From positions 59,995,249 through 60,059,248 of the forward strand of contig NC_088295.1 of assembly GCF_032854445.1 (NCBI RefSeq): a DNA stretch of 64,000 bases, given 5' to 3'. The notes beneath the pieces are model-generated. The model worked only from the letters and a program-made list of their open reading frames with translations, had not been told where the DNA came from and made no database searches. Numbering within the stretch: position 1 is the first letter of the stretch; each line of letters starts with the position of its first letter. The DNA comes from Liolophura sinensis. Lineage: Eukaryota; Mollusca; Polyplacophora; Chitonida; Chitonidae. This document shows, in pieces, positions 48,101 to 55,706 of this stretch. The translations under genes were made by a program, and so were the position numbers.

Positions 48101-48914
48101 CAAAAGTAAGTTGCCCCCAAAACAATGTTTGACATTTACCAAGATATTTGCCTAATCATTGTGAATTTTTGCACACAGCATCTCAGCAATGGAGTCACCA
48201 CTCTTTTATCTAGTGCTCATTCACTGAGACACCTTCCGGAAAGCAATTAAGCTGCCCCGCCTGAGCAATTATACTGATATGGACCAACCAGTCATTGCAC
48301 TATCCCCTTCATGCTGAACACCAATCGAGGAAGTTACAACTTCCTGTTTTAAGGTCTTAGGTGTGACTCGACCCAGGACTGACCCTGGATCTACCGTTCC
48401 TGAAGCAGACACTCTACCAACTGTGCTATCAGGGCCAGTCGTGATGAATAAATGTATAACTGATATGAAATAAGGCATAATGTAGAAAAGAAAATTAACC
48501 TAAGCTTAATGTCTTACCCGCTCAATAGCTCTCTTGTTTTTCTCTTCCCATCCTCTCACTTCATAGTTCAGGTCCTCAAGCTTTTTCTCTAAAATGTTTA
48601 CTCTGTTGAAATATACATATTACATGTACATGTACATGTATATACTACATATTTCTTACAGGTATAAGAACATTCCAAAAATTTAAAAAGGTATGATCCT
48701 TGTGGTTGCTTCAAATACAAACACACAATAATTGATAAATTTATTTTTAAAAAATTTGAAAACTCGATTAAATGCCCCACACAAGACAAAAACATTTTCA
48801 CCATGACTTACTTCAATTAAAATCTTACTTGTATGCTAAAATTGCTTCTTGGAATGTCAGCTCTGGTTCTTTCTTCTTCCCACCTTTTCCTCCCTTTTTT
48901 CCTTTTTTACCCAT
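42016..48914 (-). CDS. CCDC83: Coiled-coil domain-containing protein 83 orthologue, eleven exons, complete
   Basis: Exons in transcript order: 48914-48829, 48602-48518, 47928-47760, 46984-46817, 46320-46229, 46065-45997, 45190-45069, 44474-44350, 43531-43427, 42812-42727, 42180-42016. Total 1272 nt, 423 residues plus stop. All introns are GT-AG and phases agree. The protein starts with a Lys/Gly-rich tail (MGKKGKKGGKGGKKKEPE), then long heptad-rich coiled coil through about residue 300, an acidic linker (EEEETDDEDETD) and a conserved C-terminal DYLKLGPLELKLL. Blocks NDWLKREVEIHKRE, QENLKIMSELFDCRVEDLKI and LFLTQ match human CCDC83 in order, from memory, and total length is close to the roughly 410-residue human protein. 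Function is poorly known; mammalian CCDC83 is testis-enriched, and a sperm or cilium role is inference. Confidence 0.88.
42727..42812 (-). CDS. CCDC83: CCDC83 exon 10: acidic segment
   Basis: The acceptor TGACTAG precedes 42812 and the donor GTGAGT follows 42727. Encodes EEEETDDEDETDSVDMDVLS and DDFFVEDIN. The human protein has a similar acidic stretch just before DYVNLGPL. Confidence 0.82.
43228..43402 (+). mobile_element. SINE type B fragment in CCDC83 intron 9
   Basis: Contains GTGGGAAGGTCTGCCAGCAA, CCTGCAGATGAACGTAGG, a diverged CTCCCAACATAATATTGGCT body, and the tail GCATAAAACACCAATCAAAT with AAATAAATAAA. It lies on the strand opposite to CCDC83 and ends about 25 bp from exon 9. Confidence 0.75.
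43427..43531 (-). CDS. CCDC83: CCDC83 exon 9
   Basis: The acceptor CTTGCAG precedes 43531 and the donor GTAGGA follows 43427. Encodes SKDNAVAVRPKSATLKAIED and KILPLLIKEQEEQD. I see no vertebrate counterpart for this stretch, but the frame and splice sites are clean. Confidence 0.8.
44350..44474 (-). CDS. CCDC83: CCDC83 exon 8
   Basis: The acceptor CTCTTCAG precedes 44474 and the donor GTGTGT follows 44350. Encodes NLFLTQFEEGENLEETGILE and MDLTGLSLEGRLTSPELQKR. The initial N/RxLxLTQ motif is conserved; the remainder is a weakly conserved acidic linker. Confidence 0.85.
45069..45190 (-). CDS. CCDC83: CCDC83 exon 7: best-conserved block
   Basis: The acceptor TTTTACAG precedes 45190 and the donor GTAAAC follows 45069. 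Encodes VEIHKRECDELYQSVSSLEQ and ENLKIMSELFDCRVEDLKIS. This is the strongest match to human CCDC83 ([29 protein letters not shown]). Confidence 0.92.
45670..45886 (+). mobile_element. MITE family M, copy 2, in CCDC83 intron 6
   Basis: From TAATATTTCCTCAACCTTTT-CGCATATGAAAG to CAAACATGTGAAAAGACTTA. The inner part shares GTGGAGACAAAACTACACTG and ACACAGAATAATGTTCTCTG with the other copies. It is about 215 bp and non-coding. Confidence 0.78.
45997..46065 (-). CDS. CCDC83: CCDC83 exon 6
   Basis: The acceptor GTTTGCAG precedes 46065 and the donor GTCAGT follows 45997. A 69-nt phase 0-0 exon encoding KAMAKLDKQSRQEVLDNDWL and KRE, so it could be skipped without a frameshift. Confidence 0.87.
46229..46320 (-). 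CDS. CCDC83: CCDC83 exon 5
   Basis: The acceptor TTTCCAG precedes 46320 and the donor GTGAGA follows 46229. Encodes HLELSLDTTKSDIKKKTDNA and LDQQKYLAAE, matching the vertebrate LEDTRKKI..LLQLDQKK segment. Confidence 0.86.
46817..46984 (-). CDS. CCDC83: CCDC83 exon 4
   Basis: The acceptor TTTGTAG precedes 46984 and the donor GTAAGT follows 46817. Encodes IEAEIQLKEKEIDAVEKQVE, then YWSDYRDRGQNDQQKHITLL and QELADLQSSFELMA. The YW..Y...G motif is shared with human CCDC83 (EYWEEYKNVGS). Confidence 0.88.
47760..47928 (-). CDS. CCDC83: CCDC83 exon 3
   Basis: The acceptor TTTTTCAG precedes 47928 and the donor GTAAGC follows 47760. Encodes NDRLKSEQELLVENLLRTAK through VTMKGLWQRRGELEKEVA, all predicted coiled coil. 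Confidence 0.88.
48186..48446 (-). mobile_element. SINE type A in CCDC83 intron 2, tail-truncated
   Basis: On the minus strand the head reads CTGATAGCACAGTTGGTAGA followed by GTGTCTGCTTCAGGAACGGT, with A-box and B-box character. The body GAAGTTGTAACTTCCTCGAT and CAACCAG..TATCAGTATAA matches the reference copy. The poly-A-like tail region is lost near 48190. Same orientation as the host gene. Confidence 0.82.
48518..48602 (-). CDS. CCDC83: CCDC83 exon 2
   Basis: The acceptor TTCAACAG precedes 48602 and the donor GTAAGA follows 48518. Encodes VNILEKKLEDLNYEVRGWEE then KNKRAIER. Together with exon 3 it matches the human pattern of a Leu/Lys helix followed by RNxRLKxEQ. Confidence 0.87.
48829..48914 (-). 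CDS. CCDC83: CCDC83 exon 1: Lys/Gly-rich N-terminus
   Basis: The ATG is at 48914-48912 and the donor GTAAGA starts at 48828. Encodes MGKKGKKGGKGGKKKEPELT then FQEAILAY. It is the only in-frame ATG that joins correctly to exon 2. Basic Lys/Gly tails of this sort are common in invertebrate ciliary coiled-coil proteins (general knowledge). Confidence 0.85.
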
Positions 48915-49166
48915 TTCTAGTTTTGGTCTAAAGATCCTGAGTTACTATTCTTAAATCTGGGAAGTGAAAGAAAAATTAACATACATCACGTCATTATCAC
49001 ACATTGCATTTGTCAAAAAAGTACCTGCACGGCAAAAGTAATCTAAGTCTGAGCATACGCTGGTAGCTAAAGTGTTAGTTGTAGAATTATTACACTTTTT
49101 TGGAATGATTTAAATGCTCTGTGAAAAGATTATACATGTTTTAACTAGGATATTGTTACATTATAA

Positions 49167-49250
49167 TGTAATTCTTTAACCTTTTTGTGTGTTTGCAAGG
49201 TGTTTATTCAAGCATATTCAAGTATATTCACAGAAGGCATTATTCTGTGT
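49167..49250 (-). mobile_element. MITE family M, partial copy
   Basis: The plus strand shows TAATTCTTTAACCTTTTTGT, then GCAAGGTGTTTATTCAAGCA and GGCATTATTCTGTG, the reverse complement of the 3' half of the other copies. The other half is missing or diverged. It lies just upstream of CCDC83. Confidence 0.6.
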
Positions 49251-49880
49251 TGAATGATAAAATCAAACTTTTCATAAAGCCCAAAAAAAAACTGGGCCTC
49301 ATGGGAAAACAATGGATATATCACTGAATGTGGGCTAATATAATACAGGAAAAATAAATTGCGGTAGATGAAATAAAGTTTCTGGGTTATTGCACTGTTG
49401 CTTGGCGTCAGCAGTGAATATATATTCAACAATTTTTTTTCTTTTTGGGAGAATATGTTGAAATACTTATATAGTAGTACAACTATGAAAATAAGCTTTA
49501 ACTTTAACTGCTAGGGCTTCAGCTTGTATATCAGTTGTCAATAGATTTAACTTTGTGCAAGTGAAATGCAGTCTTGACTGGATAGCAGTCATAACATCTT
49601 GTTCAGTTGTTGTTCACTGAGTAAAATGAGTAAAAGCAGTCTAAAACAGTCATATAGTAGTGTAGCAGTACACATAGTGTCATGGACTGAGTCCATTACT
49701 TCATAACTAATTGTATGCAACAACAATGTCGAGTAATCGGCATTATGGTCCGCTTACCAGTAGTCCATAGATTCGCCACGTTACAGCAGATAGCCAAATG
49801 TCTCCTTATTATCGCACGTATAGTTATTAATTTTACATTATGATCGGAACACCACCTGTCATATGCGCTCCTCCATTTTT

Positions 49881-49895
49881 GTTTCTGTTAGCAAC
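49881..49895 (-). promoter_or_regulatory. Candidate RFX X-box upstream of CCDC83
   Basis: On the minus strand GTTGCTAACAGAAAC fits the degenerate X-box consensus RYYNYY-N(1-3)-RRNRAC exactly. It is about 970 bp upstream of the ATG. By rough estimate this consensus occurs by chance about once per 700 bp counting both strands, so support is weak. Confidence 0.2.
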
Positions 49896-50324
49896 ACGGG
49901 TGTTTTAAAATATAGGACCTAACTGGAGAACCAAAGAATAAACGAGAACGGACTTTGAGATTTGTTTGTGTCGGCTAATTACTGAAGGTCTAATATGTGA
50001 ATTATGACATTCACGCGGGTTTCTGAACCTTGAAGAAATAGTCCTACCTTGTTGTGACAACCAAAAATAAAATTATCTGCCAGTATGAATTGTGATCAAT
50101 TAAACCCAATGAATTTCCGGATTAGGACCACGGCAAAACTTTAATGCATTGGTCCTTGGCCTCGGGCCAAAAAATTGATCCAAAGCTCTGATACTTTAGA
50201 AAACTTCGTAAATCAATTTTTCGTAACTTTTCTCGTAAATGACGTTGCCTTATTGCACTATAAGAAAGACAACGTAAAAGTTATGAGAAATATGACTTTT
50301 GAAGTTTTGTGTAGCCCCTGCTGA

Positions 50325-50960
50325 CGGACATTTGTCATTTTATGGCAATGGAGAATCGTTTAAAAATATCCTAGATTACATCCGGATAATTACCAAAATG
50401 TATAGGCCTACTATACCCTAATTCCACAACCTTTTTGCATATGAAAGAGCAACTTTCAGTGCAATTTATGCACATTTTTTATGTTGATTTTGGAGACAAA
50501 ACTACATTGTTTGGATTGGTCAGTTTCAGGGCTTTACAAAAGCTGTAATTTTATCAGTCTGTCAGTAAATAATAATGGCTGCAGAATACGCTTGAATAAA
50601 CGCCTTGCACACATGCAAAAAGGCTGACGAATTAAAATAGGCAGGTGTTCCAACCAAGGAGCGCGCAGTGCACAGAGTTCCATCAAAATCACCTGCATAT
50701 AACTTCTTCACGACATTTGGCAATGATGAAAAATCATTTACGAAAATCCCTGGATCCGTATCGCCACCAACATTTTAAGGAAGTTTCATCTAAATCGGTA
50801 TGCATAACATGTTTTCACTCACTAAGTTGCATGCTGACTGACATCTCACAATAGTGAAGGATCGTTTAAAAAACTCCTGGATACGGATCCAGATCCATTT
50901 AACAAACAAAATTTAATGAGTTGATTCTTCAATGATCCACAAAATTTCATGCAATTTCAC
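50325..50960 (+). repeat. Old dispersed repeat split by MITE copy 3
   Basis: Three related pieces at about 50325-50400, 50700-50790 and 50840-50950 share GACAT..GGCAATGGA, ATCGTTTAAAAA, TCCTGGAT and ATCCGGAT/GGATCC words. The MITE at 50419-50634 separates the first from the second. This could be the 3' part of a retroelement, but no coding remnant is visible. Confidence 0.5.
50419..50634 (+). mobile_element. MITE family M, copy 3, best-preserved termini
   Basis: The left end TAATTCCACAACCTTTTTGC-ATATG and the right end CATGCAAAAAGGCTGACGAA-TTA pair as about 25-bp terminal inverted repeats with four mismatches. The 216-bp length and inner sequence match copies 1 and 2. No ORF. Confidence 0.8.
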
Positions 50961-51009
50961 TATCTCCTTCAATTAAGTCAGCCAGTGACATAACCCACCA
51001 TCTTACCAT

Positions 51010-52856
51010 GTACTCAGTCCGTGGTTCAATGAAAATATACATTTAACCTTTCGTCAGCTCGTTCTGAATCAGACAGTAATATAAACATTGATTACAGTTC
51101 TTCATCCATCCATTCATGCACCAATGGGGGAAATCGCCCAGTTATATCACTATTCAATTATTAATTACACGTAAGTCATGCATTCATGCTTCAGTGAATG
51201 TGTCATATATACATCCAGTCCATATAATGCTGTATATGTAATGAATTTTGTGAAGAAAATCAATGAATTTCACTCAATTTGTGTTCAAAAGTTTTAGCAG
51301 GTGAATTAATTTACTTGCATTCATTCATCAGTTACGGCCCGGATGATGTTTACACACACCTCCATTCAAATAAAATAACTACACCCCCACAATAATGTAA
51401 AAAAAAATAAAATAAAATAATAAATACATGTAATTATCTCCTTTGACGTTAATGGTTTTAGTTTTCTCGTCAGTTAAATCATGTCAATAGACCTGTTGTA
51501 ATGTGACAATCCCTTAGACACCTATATAGGCTACGTCGAACATCGTCCTTGTCATATCGTAACAGCCATTGTTCGACATGTCTTTGGCAGCTTCAATGTG
51601 ACGCAAATACTCAGCTAATTTTCGTCAGTGGCTCCTTTTAACAACGTCAGTGAAAAAATGAAATGTCTCTGACAATGCATTGGCGAGATGTTGATTCCGT
51701 CAGTGAAACAAGATAAAAGGGCCCGAGGTCCGAATGGAGTGGCCGTACCTTGGTATAGGTGAAAGCTTTCTGGATTCCCGTGTAAGCTGCCGGCGAGGCC
51801 GAAAGCTGTCAGATCGCGGAGTAATACGTCAAAACAAGCCCATCAGTGTCAAAACGGCAAATCCATTTCATCCGATTTGTAATAAACTAGGCGACAAACC
51901 GCCATAAATAAACTGAGAGGAAAAAAAAGATGTACATCAACGATGTATTACACATATTTTACACATTTTTTTCACAGGCCGCGGGGGTGTGTGCCATGCA
52001 TGCACATGAACCGGAAAAACAGTTTAACTACTTGAAAGTAAGCCTGTAAGAACTCTTAACTTTGACTCTTATAGGCCTATAATGATATTTATTTTGAATA
52101 CAAATTGCAATTACAAAATGATTTTATGAAGCCACTAAATAAAGCGTTCATCTAAAATACATCACTGTCAGAAATATTTATCCGAATAAGTATACAGTAC
52201 ATGCAGTAGAATGCCAACTATTGAATTAGATAATCGTTATGTGTCATTATTTGCACGCAGGCGGCAAAGGATTGCTAAATTTGAATACGAAGGCATCACA
52301 ATACAAAAATGCTTACAAAGAGTAATTTTATAGTCAGGTTATTCTGACAAATATGATTTACAAATACAATATATTTTAGGATTTAAATACACTCGAACGA
52401 TTTACAATGTCTTTTTCCGTTTTTGAACGTCCTTGAATAGCTACATGATACTTAGGCCTAGGCATTAGAAAAATAATCGAATCTTTGTGTACGCAACTTA
52501 AGGCTTTGTATATATAGAAAACTGTATAGAGCGACAATCAATGAAGATGTGTATATGAACCCATTGTGAGTGGATCAAAAATGGTTGGCAACTGATTTAC
52601 AAGCTTCGTGGCGTGCTATGATGTTCCAGTGAACTTCTGTCAAGGGAAGGATAGTCGATGGATAATAATATAACAAAGAGAGAGAAAACAAATAAGAAAG
52701 AAGAACGCCGGCATAATTGAAAAGTTTTCGCTAAAAATCTCAGATAAAGGACAAACGTCAAGATAAGACGATGGGTTTCGTGGATGTTGGAGGAGGAGGG
52801 GGGACTTTCTAGTTAATGTTCTGCGACCGTCAGTAGTGTGGGAACGCGAGGAGCAC
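51010..52856. other. Intergenic, no gene seen
   Basis: AT-rich sequence with a short A-rich stretch near 51400-51430. There is no supported coding sequence, and no SINE or MITE copy that I could recognise. Confidence 0.45.
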
Positions 52857-52954
52857 CTCAGACTGATGTCAGCTGCCGCATAAAGGCATGTTGTCGCGAG
52901 GGCAGTGCTTGCATTAGTGCAGCCAGCCATAAAGAGCCCTATAGAGGCAAGGAG
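52857..52954 (-). CDS. Possible isolated exon encoding a transmembrane segment
   Basis: On the minus strand a strong acceptor (GGTTTTCTTTCATTGCAG) precedes 52954, and a weaker donor (GTGCTCC) follows 52857. The 98-nt open segment encodes LLASIGLFMAGCTNASTALA then TTCLYAAADISL, one hydrophobic helix. The pattern is faintly like a helix of SLC17-type (sialin/phosphate) transporters, but I could not find flanking exons, and the N gap lies 0.5 kb upstream. It may be a relic or chance. Confidence 0.22.
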
Positions 52955-53467
52955 CTGCAATGAAAGAAAACCGGGACATTTTGAGAAAAGCACTTTGTGA
53001 ATTGTCGGCTTGATCAGGCTCGACATAATGTTTACCCACTCAAGAGGAAACTCGGCTCGAGCTTTCAAATCACCATGGTAATTTCCTCCATTTTCTCCAA
53101 GTTCCTTTTCCCTAGCCAGGGACTTACTTAACCGTCAAGCTACATAGCTTCAATAACTAAGACACCTGTCAAATAACGGGTTGTTCTCGGGACAATTATG
53201 TTTTCAGCTAATAAACAAATCAACGGTATAGAATGCACTCAAACTCGTCTGTGTGCAGTGCGTCGTACCAACAAGCATGTCATTACGGACGAGGATATTG
53301 TTTCGTCCCTATATTAAAGCAAAAAGCAAGCTTAAGCCATGTACTCTTTGACTCAGCTATACAAGATTTTGAAAAGAATCCGTAGATATGACTTTTTTTG
53401 TTCTTTTATTTTCCACTGTTATAACATTTCCCCTCTATTGTGTTAAACATTTGAGAAATTAATCTGT

Positions 53468-53667
53468 NNNNNNNNNNNNNNNNNNNNNNNNNNNNNNNNN
53501 NNNNNNNNNNNNNNNNNNNNNNNNNNNNNNNNNNNNNNNNNNNNNNNNNNNNNNNNNNNNNNNNNNNNNNNNNNNNNNNNNNNNNNNNNNNNNNNNNNNN
53601 NNNNNNNNNNNNNNNNNNNNNNNNNNNNNNNNNNNNNNNNNNNNNNNNNNNNNNNNNNNNNNNNNNN
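53468..53667. other. Assembly gap (200 N)
   Basis: Exactly 200 unresolved bases, probably a scaffold join of arbitrary stated length. Open frames crossing it are artefacts. Confidence 0.99.
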
Positions 53668-53767
53668 GCATCACTCACAACAGACTTTCTGTTAAAATTA
53701 ACAGATTATTTTTTTAGTGTACCTATTAGTACTTTTCTGTCCTTCTGTTGTACTTAAGAATATTTCA

Positions 53768-53862
53768 TTTATTCGACGGCATTATGGTGGGAGGAAACCC
53801 AGCGGAGCGACAGAGAAACACACGACCATCCGCAGGTTGCTGCCAGACCTTCTTAAGCAAAG
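53768..53862 (-). mobile_element. SINE type B fragment
   Basis: The plus strand reads GGCATTATGGTGGGAGGAAA, CACACGACCATCCGCAGGTT and GCTGCCAGACC, the reverse complement of the type B body. It begins 100 bp after the N gap. Confidence 0.75.
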
Positions 53863-54028
53863 GTTTTCACTGATTTGTCACATGTAAAAAAGTTACTCAT
53901 TAATTCTCACCAATGCATGATAATCGAGTATATATATGTATAGAAATGAGGATGTCTGTATTTACAAGATATATACCTCGTACATGTTGAACCAAGACTT
54001 TGCCCGGTTTCGATCTCCATGTATAACA

Positions 54029-54348
54029 GAGTGAGTGATTGCTTGGGGTTTAACGTCGTACTTAACAATTTTTCAGTCATATGGCGACGAAGGAATCCTT
54101 AGAGTGCATGTAATGTGCCTTCTTGTTGCAGGACGGCTTTCCACCTTTCTTTTGTCTAGTGCTGCCTCACTGAGACGCCTTACCGAAGGCAAGGAAGGCG
54201 CCCCGCGATTATACTGATACGGGTCAACCAGTCGTTGCACTATCCTTTTCATGCTGAACGCCAAGCGAGGAAGTTACAACTTCCTGTTTTAAGGTCCTAG
54301 GTCTTAGACTCGACCCAGGATTGACCCTGGATCTACCGCTCCCGAAGC
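54029..54348 (-). mobile_element. SINE type A, long copy
   Basis: The plus strand shows the inverted tail (GAGTGATTGCTTGGGGTTTA, ACGTCGTACTTAACAATTTT-TCAGTCATATGGCGACGAAGG), the body (GGGTCAACCAGTCGTTGCAC, GAGGAAGTTACAACTTCCTG) and the head (ACCCTGGATCTACCGCTCCC-GAAGCGA). The end of the head is cut. Opposite orientation to the 36652 copy. Confidence 0.85.
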
Positions 54349-54689
54349 GAGTCTGTATAACAGACGTACAATCTTCGTTTCAATGGGGTTCTTGGTGTAG
54401 GCAATAACGGTGTAACGAAATATGCATGATTCTGTATATGTCGTAAACATCATCCTAATAAAGACGATGATGCATTTTCCTTCATTTTTTGGAGATCAAT
54501 TCTCTAAAGGGTATAACAATTAGACATGAATGGAACGGCGTTAGTCCTTCGGTCATAAAAGTAGTTCGAGCCAAAGACTACGTGCTCTCGCGTGGTTGAG
54601 TGGCAACCTTGATACCAGAGAAAACATAGTGCGTATACCATATTGAGATCACACACAGGTTACTATATATCTATTTGCACATTCAAGCC

Positions 54690-54902
54690 AATAACGAGGG
54701 GGTTGGATGGCTTACAGGGCTGTGAGGTCGCTAGTTCGAATCCAACTCTCGCGGGTTCGGATGGGGCTTTAAGTCAGGAGGGTACGTCAGGTAACTGGAC
54801 AAGGGCGTTCGTTTATTCCTGGCACTTCGTTATGCTCTCCGGTCCTATCAGTGGGAATTCTTGAGCATGCCTCGTTAAACACCTATCAGTCAATCAAAAA
54901 GT
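54690..54902 (+). mobile_element. SINE type C with tRNA-like head
   Basis: The head contains GTCGCTAGTTCGAATCCAAC-TCTCGCGGG with a near-canonical pol III B box (GTTCGAATCC). The body includes TTCGTTATGCTCTCCGGTCC, and the tail CTTGAGCATGCCTCGTTAAA-CACCTATCAGTCAATCAAAA. It is distinct from types A and B in head and body. Confidence 0.75.
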
Positions 54903-55039
54903 ACATGTACATGACGACAGAATGCAAGTACATTATTCTTACCTGAAGGCCATGTTTGTGTAAAAGTACTAGTATCAGAAAGTGACATCTGGCATCGATG
55001 AAAGACTTTGCTTTCAGGCCCGAGCAACGGTTTAAATTT

Positions 55040-55525
55040 TAGGTAGTTTTATTCAGGTTCATTAAATTAGTATAGGACGTATAATTCAAACCGTTTTTTT
55101 TAGGGGGGGGGGGATATACTTCTGTGTGGTTTGAGTTTGTAACAAGAATTGTTAGATACTTTTGCAAGTTCTGAGTTCATGAGTTGTGATTTGAATTCTT
55201 TCATGTTCAAAGACTTAACTGTCATTTAATTGGCACCCCGAATGCATGTGTCCTGTTCACTTTCATTAGATCAGATGTACAATTTGGAAACTTCCTACAT
55301 GTAATTTCACGGGTTAAGTTCTAATATGAATACTTTTGTTCAATTTGGTTCAGCTTGGTTCAGCTTGGTTCAGCTTGGATATAGATAAGGTTTGGATACT
55401 TTTAATAAGTTTAACGGGTTAAACTGTAATTTGGATACTTATTGTTCAGTTTTCCGAGAGAAAAGTAATTTGGATATTTGTTCAGTGATACGGGTTAAGA
55501 TTTTGTTGACTTTAAGTTATTATAT
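55040..55525. repeat. Degenerate repeat: GGATACTTTTGTTCAG / TTAACGGGTTAA units, plus an 11-bp repeat
   Basis: Words TTTGGATACTT, GGGTTAA and GTTCAGT recur every 50-60 bp. Near 55340-55378 GGTTCAGCTTG is repeated four times in tandem. Confidence 0.55.
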
Positions 55526-55527
55526 CA

Positions 55528-55706
55528 GGATGCTTGCTCTCCGGCCGTATGTGGGAAGGCCTGCAGCAACCTGCAGATTGCCCTGTGTTTCCCCCGCGGG
55601 CTCTGCTCGGTTTCTTCTTACTTCAATACTGGCTACCATTGTATAAGTGAAATATTCTTGAGTACGGCGTGAAACACCGATCAAATAAATAATTAAATAA
55701 ATCTAT
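55528..55706 (+). mobile_element. SINE type B fragment
   Basis: Contains GGCCGTATGTGGGAAGGCCT, GCAACCTGCAGATTGCC, a diverged TTCTTCTTACTTCAATACTGG body, GTATAAGTGAAATATTCTTG and ACGGCGTGAAACACCGATCA with an AAATAAAT tail. Confidence 0.8.

Noticed and set aside
53406-53678. Minus-strand ORFs across the N run
   Set aside because: Artefacts of unresolved bases read as open sequence.
54715-54765. Possible tRNA gene around GTTCGAATCC
   Set aside because: Does not close a cloverleaf by eye and continues into a SINE-like body and tail.
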